A stretch of DNA of 64,000 nt from Roseivivax jejudonensis (GTDB lineage: Bacteria; Pseudomonadota; Alphaproteobacteria; Rhodobacterales; Rhodobacteraceae). Every line of letters begins with the position of its first letter. Positions within the stretch are counted from its first letter, which is position 1. Shown piece after piece: positions 35,255-43,723 of this stretch. The stretch spans positions 372,001-436,000 of the forward strand of contig NZ_FWFK01000002.1 in NCBI RefSeq assembly GCF_900172265.1, read 5' to 3'. The notes under the pieces are model-generated. The model saw only the letters and a list, made by a program, of their open reading frames with translations. It was not told the origin of the DNA and did no database searches. The translations under genes and the position numbers were made by a program.

Positions 35255-36912
35255 GCCTGCGCCGCGGCCATCGGGCCCTGCCCGGTCTCGTGCGTGCACT
35301 CGGTTCGGGCACGCTGTCGCGTCGCGAGTTCATGACGCATGCCACCGCGCTCGGCGTCACCGCGTCGGTGGCGAACGCGGTTGCCGGGCGGCCCGCCGAC
35401 GCGCAGGAAACCGCGCGTCCGGCACGGCGCGCCGGCGGCACCCTGAGGATTCAGCAGGACGTGCGACCGCTCAAGGATCCGCGCACCTTCGACTGGTCCG
35501 AGATCGCCAACGTCACGCGCGGCTGGCTCGAATACCTTGTCGAGTATCGCAATGACGGCTCGCTGCGCGGCATGCTTCTGTCGGACTGGGAAGCCAACGA
35601 CGACGCGACCGGCTACACGCTTTGGGTCCGCGAGGGCGTCACGTGGTCGGACGGCACGACCTTCACCGCCGATGACGTCGCGCGGATGTTCGAATACTGG
35701 TGCGATGCCTCGGTCGAGGGCAACGTGATGGCCGCCAGCCTTTCGGCGCTCGTCGATCCGGTGACCAATAAGCTTCGCGCCGGGTCGGTCGTCGTCGAGG
35801 ACGGCGCCGTGCGCCTGATCCTGCCCCGGCCGGACGCAACGCTGATCGTGTCGCTGGCGGATTATCCGGCGGCCGTCGTGCCGCCCGGTTTCGACGCCGC
35901 GACGATGCTCGAGGATCCCGTGGGCACCGGCCCGTTCCGGCCCGAACACGTGACCCCGGGCGAAAGCGCCGCACTCGTGCGCGCCGAGGACCACCGCTGG
36001 TGGGGCGAGGATCTGCCCGAGTGGGGGCCCGCGACGCTCGACAGGATCGAGTTCGTCGACCTCGGCACCGACCCCTCGACCTGGATCGACGCGATCGAGA
36101 ACGAGCGCGTCGACATGCTGTACGAGAATGTCGGGCGCTTCGTCGAAGCCGCGGATGCCCTCGGCTGGGAGCGCTACGAGACCCCCACAGCGGCCACGGT
36201 CGTTCTGCGCGGAAACCAGCAGGCCGAGGTCGGGGGCGCCACGCCCTATGCCGACATACGCGTCCGCGAGGCCCTCACCCTGGCCACCGACAACGCGATC
36301 TGTCTCGAACTCGGCTACGGCGGACGCGGCGAGGTCGCCGCGAACGATCACGTCGCGCCGATCCAGCCCGACCACGCGGATCTGGGCCCGGCACGGTTCG
36401 ATCCCGATGCCGCCCGTCAGCGGGTGATTCAGGCCGGCCTGCAGGATTTCGAGCACCGCATCGTCACCCTCGACGACGGGGTCGCGCGGCGTACAGGTGC
36501 CGCCATCGAGGCGCTGCTGCTCGACGCGGGGATACCGGCCACGCAGGAGGTTCTGCCCGGGTCACGGTTCTGGGCGGAATGGAAGAGTTTTCCGCTCTCG
36601 ATCACCGAGTGGAATCACCGCCCGCTCGGGGTGCAGACGCTGGCGCTCGGGTACCGCACCGGCGCGGTCTGGAACGAAAGCGGCTACGCCAACCCCGATT
36701 TCGACGCCGCGCTGGACCGCGCGCTCGCGATCGCCGAGCCCGAGGCGCGCGCGGAGGTGATGGCCGAATTGCAGGGCATGTTGCGGGCCAACGCTGTGAT
36801 CGTGCAGCCCTATTGGCGCTCGCTGATCCGGCACGCCCGCCCCGACGTCGTCGGCGCCGAGATGCATCCCGCCTTCGAGATCCATCTCTACAGGCTCGGC
36901 TTTTCGGCCTGA
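35251..36912 (+). CDS. Tat-exported extracellular solute-binding protein, family 5
   Basis: A 553-residue periplasmic binding protein of the dipeptide/oligopeptide/nickel type (SBP_bac_5). The leader holds a twin-arginine motif SRREFM (about residues 24-29), a moderately hydrophobic stretch and an ADAQ cleavage site, so export by Tat is predicted. The family signature is seen in YTLWVREGVTWSDGTTFTADDV, EDPVGTGPFR and ATDNAICLELGYGG. No permease or ATPase genes adjoin it. Coupling to an AraC regulator suggests a sensory or orphan binding role, or transport with a distant permease. Confidence 0.85.
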   Translation: MSLRRGHRALPGLVRALGSGTLSRREFMTHATALGVTASVANAVAGRPADAQETARPARRAGGTLRIQQDVRPLKDPRTFDWSEIANVTRGWLEYLVEYRNDGSLRGMLLSDWEANDDATGYTLWVREGVTWSDGTTFTADDVARMFEYWCDASVEGNVMAASLSALVDPVTNKLRAGSVVVEDGAVRLILPRPDATLIVSLADYPAAVVPPGFDAATMLEDPVGTGPFRPEHVTPGESAALVRAEDHRWWGEDLPEWGPATLDRIEFVDLGTDPSTWIDAIENERVDMLYENVGRFVEAADALGWERYETPTAATVVLRGNQQAEVGGATPYADIRVREALTLATDNAICLELGYGGRGEVAANDHVAPIQPDHADLGPARFDPDAARQRVIQAGLQDFEHRIVTLDDGVARRTGAAIEALLLDAGIPATQEVLPGSRFWAEWKSFPLSITEWNHRPLGVQTLALGYRTGAVWNESGYANPDFDAALDRALAIAEPEARAEVMAELQGMLRANAVIVQPYWRSLIRHARPDVVGAEMHPAFEIHLYRLGFSA

Positions 36913-36933
36913 GGCCGTGGCCGGTCCGGGGCC

Positions 36934-37551
36934 TCAGCGGCCCCAGATGATCTTCACGTAGTTCTGCGTTTCCTTGTACGGCGGCACGCCGTCATAGCGT
37001 TCCACCGCGCCGGGGCCCGCGTTGTAGGCCGCCAGCGCCAGCGGCCACGAGCGAAACTTGTCGAACTGCGCCTTGAGGTAGCGGGCACCGCCGTCGAGAT
37101 TCTGGTTCGGATCGTGTGGATCGACGCCCATCCGCGCCGCGGTCTGCGGCATCAGCTGCGCGAGCCCGAGTGCGCCCTTGTGCGACTTCGCATTCGGGTT
37201 CCAGCCCGATTCCTGCTGCACAAGCCGAAGAAAAAGATCCTCAGGGATGCCGTGCCGTCGCGCGGCCGTGCGCGCAACGGTCAGAAATTCGCCGCGGTAT
37301 CGCCCGCGCCACTCGGGCGTGGTGCCGGCGGCGCCGGGCTCGGGTCCCCACTTCGTGGGCGTGACCACTTCGGGCGGCTGCAGCCGGACCGAATTGTTGT
37401 ATTGCTGGGCGGCGCGACCGTCGAGCACGCGGGTCTGCGACGAGAAGAGGCGCGCACGGTTCTGCGACGACAGGATGTCGGCCGCCACCGAAACCGGCAG
37501 AAGCGCGCATAGCGCCGCCACTCCGCCTGCGAAGCGCATTGTGGTGAGCAT
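36934..37551 (-). CDS. exported lytic transglycosylase (SLT domain)
   Basis: A 205-residue protein with a signal peptide ([24 protein letters not shown]). A C-terminal SLT domain (about 95-205) contains [39 protein letters not shown], where the Glu of QQESGW is catalytic, followed by [10 protein letters not shown]. Such enzymes cleave the MurNAc-GlcNAc bond with 1,6-anhydro product. GAGGA lies just before ATG 37551. A longer frame from 37620 lacks a signal at its start. It is divergent from ssb and convergent with the binding-protein gene. Confidence 0.92.
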   Translation of the reverse strand: MLTTMRFAGGVAALCALLPVSVAADILSSQNRARLFSSQTRVLDGRAAQQYNNSVRLQPPEVVTPTKWGPEPGAAGTTPEWRGRYRGEFLTVARTAARRHGIPEDLFLRLVQQESGWNPNAKSHKGALGLAQLMPQTAARMGVDPHDPNQNLDGGARYLKAQFDKFRSWPLALAAYNAGPGAVERYDGVPPYKETQNYVKIIWGR

Positions 37552-37818
37552 TGTTCCTCGCTGTCCCTGGCCGGGTGACCCCGGCACGTGCGCGGGACTA
37601 TACGCGAATGCCGCAGCCACGCCACCCCGCGTCCATTGCCGCGCCGCGGCATGCGGCGCGACGGACTGCCGCGACCGGCCGGAGCGCGCTCAACACCTCC
37701 TTAAGGTTAATCGGTTCCGATGGCCGGAGGGCTGGTGTAGGCTCCTCCGAACCTCGGCGCAGCCGGGCAGAATCGGCAGGTGCCGAGAGCGAGACACGAG
37801 ACGCAGAAGAGAGGTCAC

Positions 37819-38334
37819 ATGGCCGGATCCGTGAACAAGGTCATCATCGTCGGAAATCTCGGGCGCGACCCCGAGACGCGGACGTTTCAGAACGGCGGCA
37901 AGGTGTGCAACCTGCGCATCGCGACCTCGGAGACCTGGAAGGACCGCAATACCGGCGAGCGACGCGAGAAGACCGAATGGCACTCCGTCGCGATCTTTTC
38001 CGAACCGCTGGCGCGGATCGCGGAGCAGTATCTGAAAAAGGGCTCCAAGGTCTACATCGAGGGCCAGCTGGAGACGCGCAAGTGGCAAGACCAATCCGGC
38101 CAGGACCGCTATTCGACCGAAGTCGTGCTGCGCCCCTACCGGGGCGAACTGACGCTTCTCGACAGCCGCGGCGGCGGTGACGGCGGCGGCTTTGGTGGTG
38201 GTGGCGGCGGCTACCAGGACGATTACGGCGGGGGCGGCGGCTACGGCGGCGGATCGGACCGCGACTATTCCGGCGGCGGCTCCGGCCCCTCGCGGGCGCC
38301 GTCTCGGGATATCGACGACGAGATTCCGTTCTGA
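37819..38334 (+). CDS. ssb: single-stranded DNA-binding protein
   Basis: SSB coats single-stranded DNA in replication and repair and recruits partner proteins. The OB fold occupies about residues 4-112 ([48 protein letters not shown]). A Gly-rich low-complexity linker (about 118-158) ends in the acidic interaction tip DDEIPF. AGAGAGG lies four bases before ATG 37819. I see no alphaproteobacterial LexA box upstream. Confidence 0.97.
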   Translation: MAGSVNKVIIVGNLGRDPETRTFQNGGKVCNLRIATSETWKDRNTGERREKTEWHSVAIFSEPLARIAEQYLKKGSKVYIEGQLETRKWQDQSGQDRYSTEVVLRPYRGELTLLDSRGGGDGGGFGGGGGGYQDDYGGGGGYGGGSDRDYSGGGSGPSRAPSRDIDDEIPF

Positions 38335-38563
38335 GCGACTCGCGCCCGGATGCGATGCGCCCGCGTTTCGCATCCGCGCGACCTTTCAGGCCCCGACGGA
38401 TCCGGGATTCCGACTGGGTCGGGGCGATCATCTCTCTCCGCGAACGGGACTGGCAGACCGACGAACGCCGGGCGCCGCGCTGCGACGCGTCGACACGACG
38501 CCCCTACGCACTGCGCCCGCGCGGACCTATGTCCTATGAAACCGCTCTTTTCCGGGACATCTC

Positions 38564-39235
38564 ATGACTTGGTCCTTTCCCATCGGTCGCCTGCTCGGAT
38601 CGCAGCTTCGCGTCCATATCACGTTCTTCCTGCTGCTCGCATGGATCGCGTTCAGCGCCTGGGGCACCGGTGGCGCTCCCGCCGCGACGATCAACGTGAT
38701 CTTCGTCCTCGCGCTGTTCGCCTGCGTCGTCGCGCACGAATACGGCCACGCGCTGATGGCGCGCCGCTTCGGCATCCCGACACCCGACATCACGCTTCTG
38801 CCGATCGGCGGTGTGGCGCGGCTGGCGCGCATGCCCCAGCGGCCGGGACAGGAAATCGCCGTGGCGCTGGCCGGTCCGGCGGTGAACCTCGTAATCGCGG
38901 GCGTCATCTACCTCGCGCTCGGGCGGCTGGAGATGGCCAACGTGCTGGCCAGCGACGGCACGGCGGCGGGCTTCTTTGGGCCGCTGGCGACGATCAACGT
39001 CTGGCTGGTTCTCTTCAACATGATCCCGGCCTTCCCGATGGATGGCGGGCGGGTCCTGCGGGCGACGATCGCGATCTTCGCCGGGCGCGCACGCGCGACG
39101 CGCATCGCCTCTTACGTGGGTCAGACGATCGCCGTCGGCTTCGCGATCTGGGGCGCGGTCTCGGGTTCGCCGCTGCTGGTGCTGATCGCCGCCTTCGTTT
39201 TCCTTGCGGCGCGGGCCGAGCGCGCGGCGGGCTGA
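38564..39235 (+). CDS. site-2 protease family membrane protein (M50)
   Basis: A 223-residue polytopic protein with zinc-protease motif HEYGH (His58, Glu59, His62) in the second membrane helix. The distal ligand motif is FNMIPAFPMDGGRVLR. It begins with FPIGRLLGSQLRVHITF, as in the SpoIVFB/slr1821 class of S2P. That class often has C-terminal CBS domains, which are absent here, so this is a minimal form. The substrate is unknown. It is convergent with aroB with four bases between the stops. The 229 bp after ssb contain no clear gene. Confidence 0.87.
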   Translation: MTWSFPIGRLLGSQLRVHITFFLLLAWIAFSAWGTGGAPAATINVIFVLALFACVVAHEYGHALMARRFGIPTPDITLLPIGGVARLARMPQRPGQEIAVALAGPAVNLVIAGVIYLALGRLEMANVLASDGTAAGFFGPLATINVWLVLFNMIPAFPMDGGRVLRATIAIFAGRARATRIASYVGQTIAVGFAIWGAVSGSPLLVLIAAFVFLAARAERAAG

Positions 39236-39239
39236 GCGG

Positions 39240-40382
39240 TCAGCCGCGCGCGGCGAGCGCCTCGGTCAGCAACGCATGCACGGCCTCGCGCGGCACATCC
39301 GCGGTCACGAAAGCATCTCCGATCCCGCGTGCCAGGACGAAGCGCAAACGACCGTCCACGACCTTCTTGTCCTGGCCCATCAGATCGAGAAGCGCGTCGG
39401 CATCGGGCAGATCGCCGGGGATGTCGGCCAATGTGGCGCGCATGCCCATCGCCGAGAGGTGCGCCGCGACCCGGCTCGGGTCTTCCTGCGGGCAGAGCCC
39501 CAGCCGCGCGGACAACGCGAAAGCCAGCGCGCAGCCAATGCCGACGCCCTCACCGTGCAGCAGGCGATCGGAATAGCCGGTCGCGGCCTCCAGCGCGTGG
39601 CAGAACGTGTGGCCGAGGTTGAGCAGCGCGCGATCACCCTGCTCCGTTTCGTCGCGGACCACGATCTCGGCCTTCATCTCGACCGACCGGCGGACGGCCT
39701 GCGCGCGCAGCGCGGTATCGCCTTCGGCGAGCGCCGGGCCCTGCCGCTCGAGCCATTCGAAGAACGCCGCGTCGCCCAGCAACCCGTACTTCATCACCTC
39801 GCCGTAGCCCGCGCGGAAATCTCGCGCCGGCAACGTCTCGAGCGCCGCGATGTCGGCCAGCACCCGCGCGGGTTGGTGAAACGCGCCGACGAGGTTCTTG
39901 CCGTGGCGCGTGTTGATGCCGGTCTTGCCGCCGACCGAGCTGTCGACCTGCGCGAGAAGCGTCGTGGGCACCTGCACGAAGCGTACGCCGCGGCGCAGGA
40001 TCGCCGCCGCGAAACCCACCAGATCGCCGATTACCCCGCCGCCGAGCGCAACGACAACGTCGCGGCGCTCCACCTTGCGGTCGAGCAACCATTCCACCGT
40101 CCGCGTCAGCTCGGCCCAGCCCTTGGTCGCCTCGCCCGCCGGCAGAACCAGCGCCTCGCTGTCAATCCCGGCCGCCGCGAGCCCCGTCTCCAGCGCCGGC
40201 AGTTGCGCCTCGGCCACTGTCGCGTCGGTCACGACCACCACGCGAGGGCGCGGCAGCAGGTCTGCGATCTCGGCGCCCGCACGGTCGATCAGGCCGGTCC
40301 CGATGCGGACATCGTAGGCGCGCGCACCAAGCGGCACGTGAACGGTATCGGCCGCCGGATCGATCGCGGTCGCTTGGGTCAT
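39240..40382 (-). CDS. aroB: 3-dehydroquinate synthase
   Basis: AroB converts DAHP to 3-dehydroquinate, step two of the shikimate pathway, with NAD+ and a divalent metal. The 380-residue protein shows LPAGEATKGW, VVALGGGVIGDLVGFAAA, QVPTTLLAQVDSSVGGKTGIN and YGEVMKYG. The metal-binding LNLGHTFCHALE (His) and HGEGVGIGCALA follow. The ATG overlaps the stop of aroK as ATGA, so the two pathway enzymes are coupled. Confidence 0.96.
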   Translation of the reverse strand: MTQATAIDPAADTVHVPLGARAYDVRIGTGLIDRAGAEIADLLPRPRVVVVTDATVAEAQLPALETGLAAAGIDSEALVLPAGEATKGWAELTRTVEWLLDRKVERRDVVVALGGGVIGDLVGFAAAILRRGVRFVQVPTTLLAQVDSSVGGKTGINTRHGKNLVGAFHQPARVLADIAALETLPARDFRAGYGEVMKYGLLGDAAFFEWLERQGPALAEGDTALRAQAVRRSVEMKAEIVVRDETEQGDRALLNLGHTFCHALEAATGYSDRLLHGEGVGIGCALAFALSARLGLCPQEDPSRVAAHLSAMGMRATLADIPGDLPDADALLDLMGQDKKVVDGRLRFVLARGIGDAFVTADVPREAVHALLTEALAARG

Positions 40383-40948
40383 CGAGGGGGCTCCATCACG
40401 TCTGGGCGGGTGGCAAGCGCGGCGAGCACCCGCCGCGAAGTGTCGTCGATCGTGTATCCGGGGCGCGTCGTAACCCTGAGATCCGCCTGCGCGTAGACCG
40501 GATTGCGCCGTGCGAGCAGGTCCGACAGCGTGCCGAACGGATCGGCCGTCTTCAAAAGCGGTCGCGTCGGCTTCATCTTCACACGCGCCCAGAGCAGGTC
40601 GAGATCGGCCTCGAGCCACACCGACACGCCGCGGCGCGCGATCGCCTCACGGTTTTCGGGTTGCAGGAAGGCGCCGCCGCCGGTCGACAGGATCCCGGGG
40701 GGCCCGGACAACAGCCGCGCGATGACCTGCGCTTCCTTCTGCCGGAAGAACGGCTCGCCGTCGCGCTCGAAGATCTCGGCGATGGTCATGTTGGCGGCTG
40801 CTTCGATCTCGGCATCCGAATCGACGAACGGCACCCGCAGGGCCTGCGCGACCGCGCGGCCCACCGCCGTCTTGCCGGCGCCCATCATGCCCACGAGCAC
40901 GACGGGCTTGCGCAAGCGCAGATCGGTCGCTGCCAGTCTCTCGGCCAT
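40379..40948 (-). CDS. aroK: shikimate kinase
   Basis: AroK phosphorylates shikimate at the 3-hydroxyl with ATP. The P-loop GMMGAGKTAVG lies at about residues 20-30. FVDSDAEIE gives the shikimate-binding Asp, FERDGEPFFRQKEAQVI holds the Arg region, and STGGGAF the Walker B substitute. KMKPTRPLL is the lid, with the second conserved Arg. ATG 40948 gives 189 residues. A longer frame to 41050 is not needed. It is followed by aroB and is divergent from a small membrane protein gene. Confidence 0.94.
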   Translation of the reverse strand: MAERLAATDLRLRKPVVLVGMMGAGKTAVGRAVAQALRVPFVDSDAEIEAAANMTIAEIFERDGEPFFRQKEAQVIARLLSGPPGILSTGGGAFLQPENREAIARRGVSVWLEADLDLLWARVKMKPTRPLLKTADPFGTLSDLLARRNPVYAQADLRVTTRPGYTIDDTSRRVLAALATRPDVMEPPR

Positions 40949-41048
40949 CCCTTGCCCAATTTCGGAATTTCCGGCGTGAATGACGTGAACTCGCCTAAAA
41001 GGCCAGTTATAAGTGCGAAAAAATGCCGAGGCGACAACGGGCGGACAC

Positions 41049-41198
41049 ATGGGACGTATCCTGAAATGGCTTTTCTACCTGGTCGTGCTGGGGGCCGTCC
41101 TGTTGACGGGCTACGCCTATGTCGGCCCGTTCTTCGGCGCCAATTTCGCGCCCCCGCAAACAGAGATGCGTCAGCCGGTCGAACTGGATGTGGACTAG
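41049..41198 (+). CDS. small membrane protein, 49 residues
   Basis: A short protein, MGRILKWLFYLVVLGAVLLT and onward, with one N-terminal membrane helix (about 7-27) and a periplasmic tail ending EMRQPVELDVD. I recall near-identical small proteins upstream of xerD in other Rhodobacterales, so it appears conserved. Function is unknown. Its stop overlaps the start of the next gene by 11 bases, so it belongs to the transcript leading to xerD. Confidence 0.65.
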   Translation: MGRILKWLFYLVVLGAVLLTGYAYVGPFFGANFAPPQTEMRQPVELDVD

Positions 41199-42741
41199 GC
41201 CGCTCGCCGTCCTGATCGCGCTGGCGGGACCGGCGGCGGCGCAGGAACCGCTGTCGGCCATCGACTGGCTCGGCCGCGACAGGTCGGAGCCCGCGATCGC
41301 GCCGCGTGCCGGCACCGCGACCGGATCGTCGTCGACCCTGCCCGAGCGCGAGGAGCCGCCGGCAGTGCGCGACGCCCGCGCCCCCGAGGTCGAGACCGGC
41401 CCGATCGGCGCACCCGAGGCCGGAGCCGCGGGCCTCTTGCCGATGGCGGTGACGGGCCTGCCCCGCACGCTCTGGGAGGGCAGCGACCCGGCGCGGCTCC
41501 AGTCGCTGATCTCGCAGGCAGATCCGGCCGTCCCGGCCCTTGCCGCCCTGCTCAACACGCTGATGCTGGCCGAAGCCGATCCGCCGCCCGGCGCGAACAA
41601 CTTCCTTGCCGTCCGGGTCGCGCGCCTGGTGGAGACCGGCGCGCTCGACGCCGCGGAGGCGCTGCTCGAACGCGCCGGACCGGCGCGGCCGGGCCTGTTC
41701 CCGCTCTGGTTCGACGTGGCGCTTCTGACCGGCGACGCCAGCGCGCCCTGCGCGGCGCTGAACGACAATCCGGTGCTGGCACGCGATGTCGGTCCGCGCG
41801 TCTTCTGCGCGGCGCGTGACGGCGACTGGCCCCGCGCGGCGCTGACCTTCGAGACCGCGCGGGCGCTGGGAGAGCTTTCGGGACGGGACGCCGACCTGAT
41901 CGAGCGCTTCCTGTCGCCGGAAATGGCCGAAGAGACGCCGCCTCTGCCACCACCTCCTGCGCCGACAGCCCTGCAATTCGCCCTGGCCGAAGCGGTCGGA
42001 GAGCCGCTGCCCGCCGGCGCGCTGCCGCGCGCGTTCGCCGTGGCAGCCCTCTCCGGCGATCGCGGCTGGAAGGCGCAGCTCGACGCCGCGGAGCGGTTGG
42101 TCCGGGCCGGTGCTCTGTCGGAAAACCGCCTGCTCGGCATCTACACGCTGCGCGAGCCCGCGGCATCGGGCGGTGTCTGGGATCGTGTCGAGGCGGTTCA
42201 GGCGCTCGATCGCGCGCTTGCCGGTTCCGATCCCGATGCGCTGGCCGGGGCCCTGTCGACCGCGTGGCGGGAAATGCGCGCGAGCGGCCTCGCCGTGCCG
42301 TTTTCGCGGCTCTTCGGGCCCGATCTCGCCCGTCGCGACCTGTCCGGTGCGGCGGGGCGCATCGCGGCGCAGGCGGCGCTTCTGTCGGACAGCTACGAGG
42401 ACGCTGCTGCAACGATCACGACGGACACGCCGGAGCTGAGGTTCCTGATGGCAGTGGCGCGCGGCTCCGATCCCTCCCCCTCGCCGGACCTGCCCCACGC
42501 CCGTGCGATCGCCGCGGCCTTCGCCGAGAATCGTGCGCCGGCCGGGCCCCTCATCGCCATCGCGCAGGAGGACCGGCTGGGCGAGGCGATCCTGCGCACC
42601 ATGGCGCTCTTTTCCTCGGGCGCGGCAGGCAACGCGGGCGATCTGACCGACGCGCTCGCAACGCTGCGGGCGCTCGGGCTCGAGGACACGGCACGCCGCG
42701 CGGCGCTGCAACTCGCGATCCTGTCGGAGGACGTACGATGA
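41188..42741 (+). CDS. exported alpha-helical protein of unknown function
   Basis: A 517-residue protein with a signal peptide (MWTRPLAVLIALAGPAAAQ). A Pro/Arg-rich linker (to about residue 90) precedes a long alanine-rich helical body with repeat-like helix pairs. Examples are FLAVRVARLVETGALDAAEA and WKAQLDAAERLVRAGALSE, which suggest TPR-like solenoid structure. No catalytic motif is seen. It overlaps the small membrane protein gene by 11 bases, and its stop overlaps the xerD start as ATGA. The tight linkage hints at an envelope role or only co-transcription. Confidence 0.75.
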   Translation: MWTRPLAVLIALAGPAAAQEPLSAIDWLGRDRSEPAIAPRAGTATGSSSTLPEREEPPAVRDARAPEVETGPIGAPEAGAAGLLPMAVTGLPRTLWEGSDPARLQSLISQADPAVPALAALLNTLMLAEADPPPGANNFLAVRVARLVETGALDAAEALLERAGPARPGLFPLWFDVALLTGDASAPCAALNDNPVLARDVGPRVFCAARDGDWPRAALTFETARALGELSGRDADLIERFLSPEMAEETPPLPPPPAPTALQFALAEAVGEPLPAGALPRAFAVAALSGDRGWKAQLDAAERLVRAGALSENRLLGIYTLREPAASGGVWDRVEAVQALDRALAGSDPDALAGALSTAWREMRASGLAVPFSRLFGPDLARRDLSGAAGRIAAQAALLSDSYEDAAATITTDTPELRFLMAVARGSDPSPSPDLPHARAIAAAFAENRAPAGPLIAIAQEDRLGEAILRTMALFSSGAAGNAGDLTDALATLRALGLEDTARRAALQLAILSEDVR

Positions 42742-43667
42742 CTGATGCACGCTGGATCTCGTCGTTCCTCGAGGCCGCCGCGGCCGAACGCGGCGCGGCG
42801 ACCAACACGCAGCTGGCCTACGGACGCGACCTGCAGGACTTCTCGGAATGGCTGGCCGGGCGCGGATCGGACTTCATCCGTGCCGAACGCGCAGACGTGG
42901 AGGGCTATCTCGTCCATTGCGACGCCCAAGGCTTTGCCAAGTCGACGCGGGCGCGCCGTCTTTCCGCGATCAAGCAGATCTACCGGTTCGCCTTCGAGGA
43001 AGGCCTGCGCGGCGACAACCCGGCGCTGCAGATCGCCGGGCCCGGTCGCGACAAGCGCTTGCCGAAGACACTCTCGACCGACGAGGTGGACCGCCTTCTG
43101 GCCGCGGCGGAAACGCTGGGCCGCACCCCGGCGGACCGACTGCGCAATGCCTGCCTGATGCAAGTGCTCTACGCGACCGGGATGCGCGTGACCGAACTCG
43201 TGTCGTTGCCCATGTCGGCCGCCAAGGGGGATCCACGGCTTTTGCTGGTGCGGGGCAAGGGCGGCAAGGAACGGCTCGTGCCACTCAGCCCGCCGGCCCG
43301 CGCGGCGCTCGCCGCCTGGGTGGAGGAACGCGACAGGCAGGACGGCGTCGCGCGCGCCGAGGGCCGCCCCGTCTCTGCGTTCCTGTTCGCCTCGCGCGGA
43401 GCCTCGGGACATCTGACGCGACACGCGTTCTACGCGTTCATCAAGGATCTTGCCGTGGCGGCGGGCGTGTCGCCGGCCAAGGTCACGCCGCATACGATGC
43501 GCCACGCCTTCGCGACGCACCTCCTCGAGAACGGCGCCGACCTGCGCGCGATCCAGACATTTCTCGGCCATGCAGACGTCGCGACGACCGAGATCTACAC
43601 CCACGTGCTCGAGGAACGACTGCGCGAACTGGTCTTCGACCATCATCCGCTCGCGCGCAGCCCTTGA
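42738..43667 (+). CDS. xerD: tyrosine recombinase XerD
   Basis: XerD acts with XerC at the dif site to resolve chromosome dimers. The 309-residue protein has the N-terminal SAM-like DNA-binding domain (about 5-95, NTQLAYGRDLQDFSEWL). The catalytic domain has Arg150 (GMRVTEL), Lys in RGKGGKERLVPL, His252 and Arg255 (HTMRHAFATHLLENGADLR), His278 (LGHADVATTEIYTH) and nucleophile Tyr287. All catalytic residues are intact. Lack of attachment sites and conserved neighbours argue for the housekeeping recombinase rather than a phage integrase. Confidence 0.93.
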   Translation: MTDARWISSFLEAAAAERGAATNTQLAYGRDLQDFSEWLAGRGSDFIRAERADVEGYLVHCDAQGFAKSTRARRLSAIKQIYRFAFEEGLRGDNPALQIAGPGRDKRLPKTLSTDEVDRLLAAAETLGRTPADRLRNACLMQVLYATGMRVTELVSLPMSAAKGDPRLLLVRGKGGKERLVPLSPPARAALAAWVEERDRQDGVARAEGRPVSAFLFASRGASGHLTRHAFYAFIKDLAVAAGVSPAKVTPHTMRHAFATHLLENGADLRAIQTFLGHADVATTEIYTHVLEERLRELVFDHHPLARSP

Positions 43668-43723
43668 ATGCGCCGCCGACGCAGCACATAACCGGCTGAA
43701 CCTTTCCTGACTTTCCGGACATC

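Noticed and set aside
37690-37770. Possible LexA or CtrA box upstream of ssb (TTAAGGTTAA, GGTTCC)
   Set aside because: Spacing does not match GTTC-N7-GTTC for LexA or TTAA-N7-TTAA for CtrA.
42738-43667. Tyrosine recombinase as sign of an integrated element
   Set aside because: No attachment-site repeats, tRNA gene or phage genes are nearby. The sequence and operon position fit housekeeping XerD.
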